Assembly: GCA_022775005.1 (NCBI GenBank)
Contig: JALFJR010000002.1
Coordinates: 1-64,000 of the forward strand
Length of the DNA: 64,000 nt
Source: Parabacteroides sp.
Lineage (GTDB): Bacteria; Bacteroidota; Bacteroidia; Bacteroidales; Tannerellaceae
Direction of reading: 5' to 3'
Of the stretch, positions 62,321 through 64,000 are shown piece after piece. The notes beneath the pieces were generated by a model, which saw nothing but the letters and a program-made list of their open reading frames with translations, was not told where the DNA came from and did no database searches. Both the position numbers and the translations under genes were made by a program. Positions within the stretch are counted from its first letter, which is position 1; every line of letters begins with the position of its first letter.

Positions 62321-62390
62321 AAGAAACCCTGGCGAGGAACTTTTTTGACTGCCTGCCAGGGTCATATAAAGAGCTAAAGTGGTGTTTAGA

Positions 62391-63581
62391 TTATTGGTAA
62401 TCCTCGCCATTCATCCAAGCGTTAGCCTCCCATTGCTCACGCAGGTGCTTTACCCAAATCTGTCGAATCTCTGGATAGCTGCCCAAGGCCATGATGTTGC
62501 ATCCTGAGCTAATTCCATGATCCGCTCCCGCTTGGGAGAGGGGGTGAGACTCAAAATCCAACTGCACATTGAATCCCATCTTTGAAAGACGTTCCCGCCA
62601 GCTGTACTCGTTACTATTTAGCTCAACCTCGTCGAGGCTCGCATTCTCAGCCAAGGCCTCCAAGCCCCACAAATCATTGTGCGCATGGTCTCCTGCGATG
62701 GACATGAATGGGGAGAGATAGACGTTCACATCGGCGGGTTGCAGATTATTGTTCTCGCAATATTGCATGATCTGTGCGTAGATGCAGTTGGGGTATTCTC
62801 TCCGGACGAGCTCCTTATCTTGGATGCGATCTGCCGGATTTTCCTCCTCTTCTTTCGGCCAGAAAAGCATGTCGCCATAGTCCACCGTGCCCACAAAGAT
62901 GTTCTTGTTGATCGCCTTAGCCTGCAAAGCCTCCTGTGTGTCGGCATATTTCTGGTTTGCGCTATAGCTTTCGTCCGGATTACCGTGGCCCATTAGCAAG
63001 ACCAGATTATGCTTGTCAGACAGCTTGTCGGCATAATGGGTGTAGAGCACTTTGGCTACCTCTTCCGTGTCCTCGTCTGTGCTTAGCAGGTTGGCTCCTC
63101 GAAGCACGTCAACTTGAGGGAACCATTGAATCATGAAATACTTCTTGATGTCTGTGTTCATCAAGGAAAGATACTCCTCACCGGGGATCACATGCAATGA
63201 CTGTACGGCCAGACGCTTGTAACCCGCATTGCCAATCGCTTTCAGCCATTGATCCAGCTCGTAACGCTCAATGCCCGTGGAAGCTTGCACACGGTTGATA
63301 CAGGTGCGTGAGGTGAACGACATGTAAATATCCGTATCAGGGAAGGCCGACTTGAAATCGGCGATGATATCCTCATACACGGAGAGAGACTCGTTGTAGG
63401 TGCTACCGAAGGTGCAGAGCATCAAGGCTGTGTCGTGCTGCTTGGTTTGAGCGACCTGTTGTTCGGCCGGGTTCAACGTGCTTTCAACATCGTCATTGTC
63501 GCTACATGAGGCGAAACCTGTACAAAGGGCAGTTGCCAAAAGGGCCGCCATGACATTTGTCTTTACAAAACGCTTGTTCAT
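62391..63581 (-). CDS. CbiK-like tetrapyrrole chelatase lipoprotein (IhtB/FetB-like)
   Basis: Lipobox GFASCSDN; ALMLCTFGSTYNESLSVYEDI, VQSLHVIPGEEYLSL, LVLLMGHGNPDES. Confidence 0.85.
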   Translation of the reverse strand: MNKRFVKTNVMAALLATALCTGFASCSDNDDVESTLNPAEQQVAQTKQHDTALMLCTFGSTYNESLSVYEDIIADFKSAFPDTDIYMSFTSRTCINRVQASTGIERYELDQWLKAIGNAGYKRLAVQSLHVIPGEEYLSLMNTDIKKYFMIQWFPQVDVLRGANLLSTDEDTEEVAKVLYTHYADKLSDKHNLVLLMGHGNPDESYSANQKYADTQEALQAKAINKNIFVGTVDYGDMLFWPKEEEENPADRIQDKELVRREYPNCIYAQIMQYCENNNLQPADVNVYLSPFMSIAGDHAHNDLWGLEALAENASLDEVELNSNEYSWRERLSKMGFNVQLDFESHPLSQAGADHGISSGCNIMALGSYPEIRQIWVKHLREQWEANAWMNGEDYQ

Positions 63582-63616
63582 AATTTGTTGTAATTAAAAG
63601 GTTATATATAATTGAT

Positions 63617-64000
63617 TTATTTGCTCTTGTATTTGATCAGCAAAGAGGCATAGTAGTTCCTGCCGGGTGTACTGGTGGCCCGGTTGCGCCCGAAGGGTGT
63701 CCGGTCTATATAGTTGAAAAGATTGTCCACCCCAACATTGAACGTGAGTGTCCACGTTTTCAGCCCCAGAAGCGTGTGGGCGGTATTCAGTCGCCAGGTT
63801 TGAAAGGCGTCTGCGTCATTATCGACTATATAGTGCTTGGTGGATTGGTATCGTCCATTGGCACTCACTCCCAGGCGGTAGCGCTTCCAGCTGTGTTGCC
63901 AGGAGGCTGTCAAGGTAGCCGCATGCTGTGAGGTGGCATTGATGGGGATATACTCCATGTAGTGGATACCTTGGTTGGGGTATTGGGCTTTCGGGTCTGT
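63617..64000 (-). CDS. TonB-dependent receptor, C-terminal part, truncated by window end
   Basis: NVGVDNLFNYIDRTPFGRNRATSTPGRNYYASLLIKYKSK beta-barrel C-terminus; reading frame open to the window end. Confidence 0.8.
   Translation of the reverse strand, partial: TDPKAQYPNQGIHYMEYIPINATSQHAATLTASWQHSWKRYRLGVSANGRYQSTKHYIVDNDADAFQTWRLNTAHTLLGLKTWTLTFNVGVDNLFNYIDRTPFGRNRATSTPGRNYYASLLIKYKSK

Overview
A 64 kb window of a Bacteroidales chromosome, probably Parabacteroides-like (inferred from TAnnTTTG promoter boxes, SusC/SusD pairs and overall gene content). It opens with a 5S rRNA and a housekeeping run (DUF177, rpmF, fabH, era, der). Then come a frameshifted GH3 glucosidase, a cobalamin riboswitch, priA, pth, rplY, two tripartite RND efflux operons, a mannonate dehydratase/SDR pair, rfbC-rfbB, a SusC/SusD pair with a clean promoter, GH78, and a type III-like restriction-modification pair. 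Beside the R-M pair is a tRNA-Phe gene with a 40-nt hairpin inserted in its D-loop. The most interesting region is about 52.6-62.3 kb. A six-gene operon (porin, imelysin, di-heme oxidoreductase, second porin, CxxCH lipoprotein, chorismatase/RidA-fold protein) and a separate hemerythrin/LuxR-type operon share the same promoter architecture. Both have a NarL-like 7-2-7 palindrome (TACCTAT-N2-ATAGGTA or close), a second TACCTAT exactly 31 bp downstream, and a TACTTTYG -7 box exactly 39 bp after that. The LuxR protein has a degenerate receiver with a cysteine cluster and is the obvious candidate regulator. Two kinds of helically phased repeat array were also found: a 4 x 21-bp array at two loci and an 11 x 11-bp array. 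All calls were made by eye; no database search was run.
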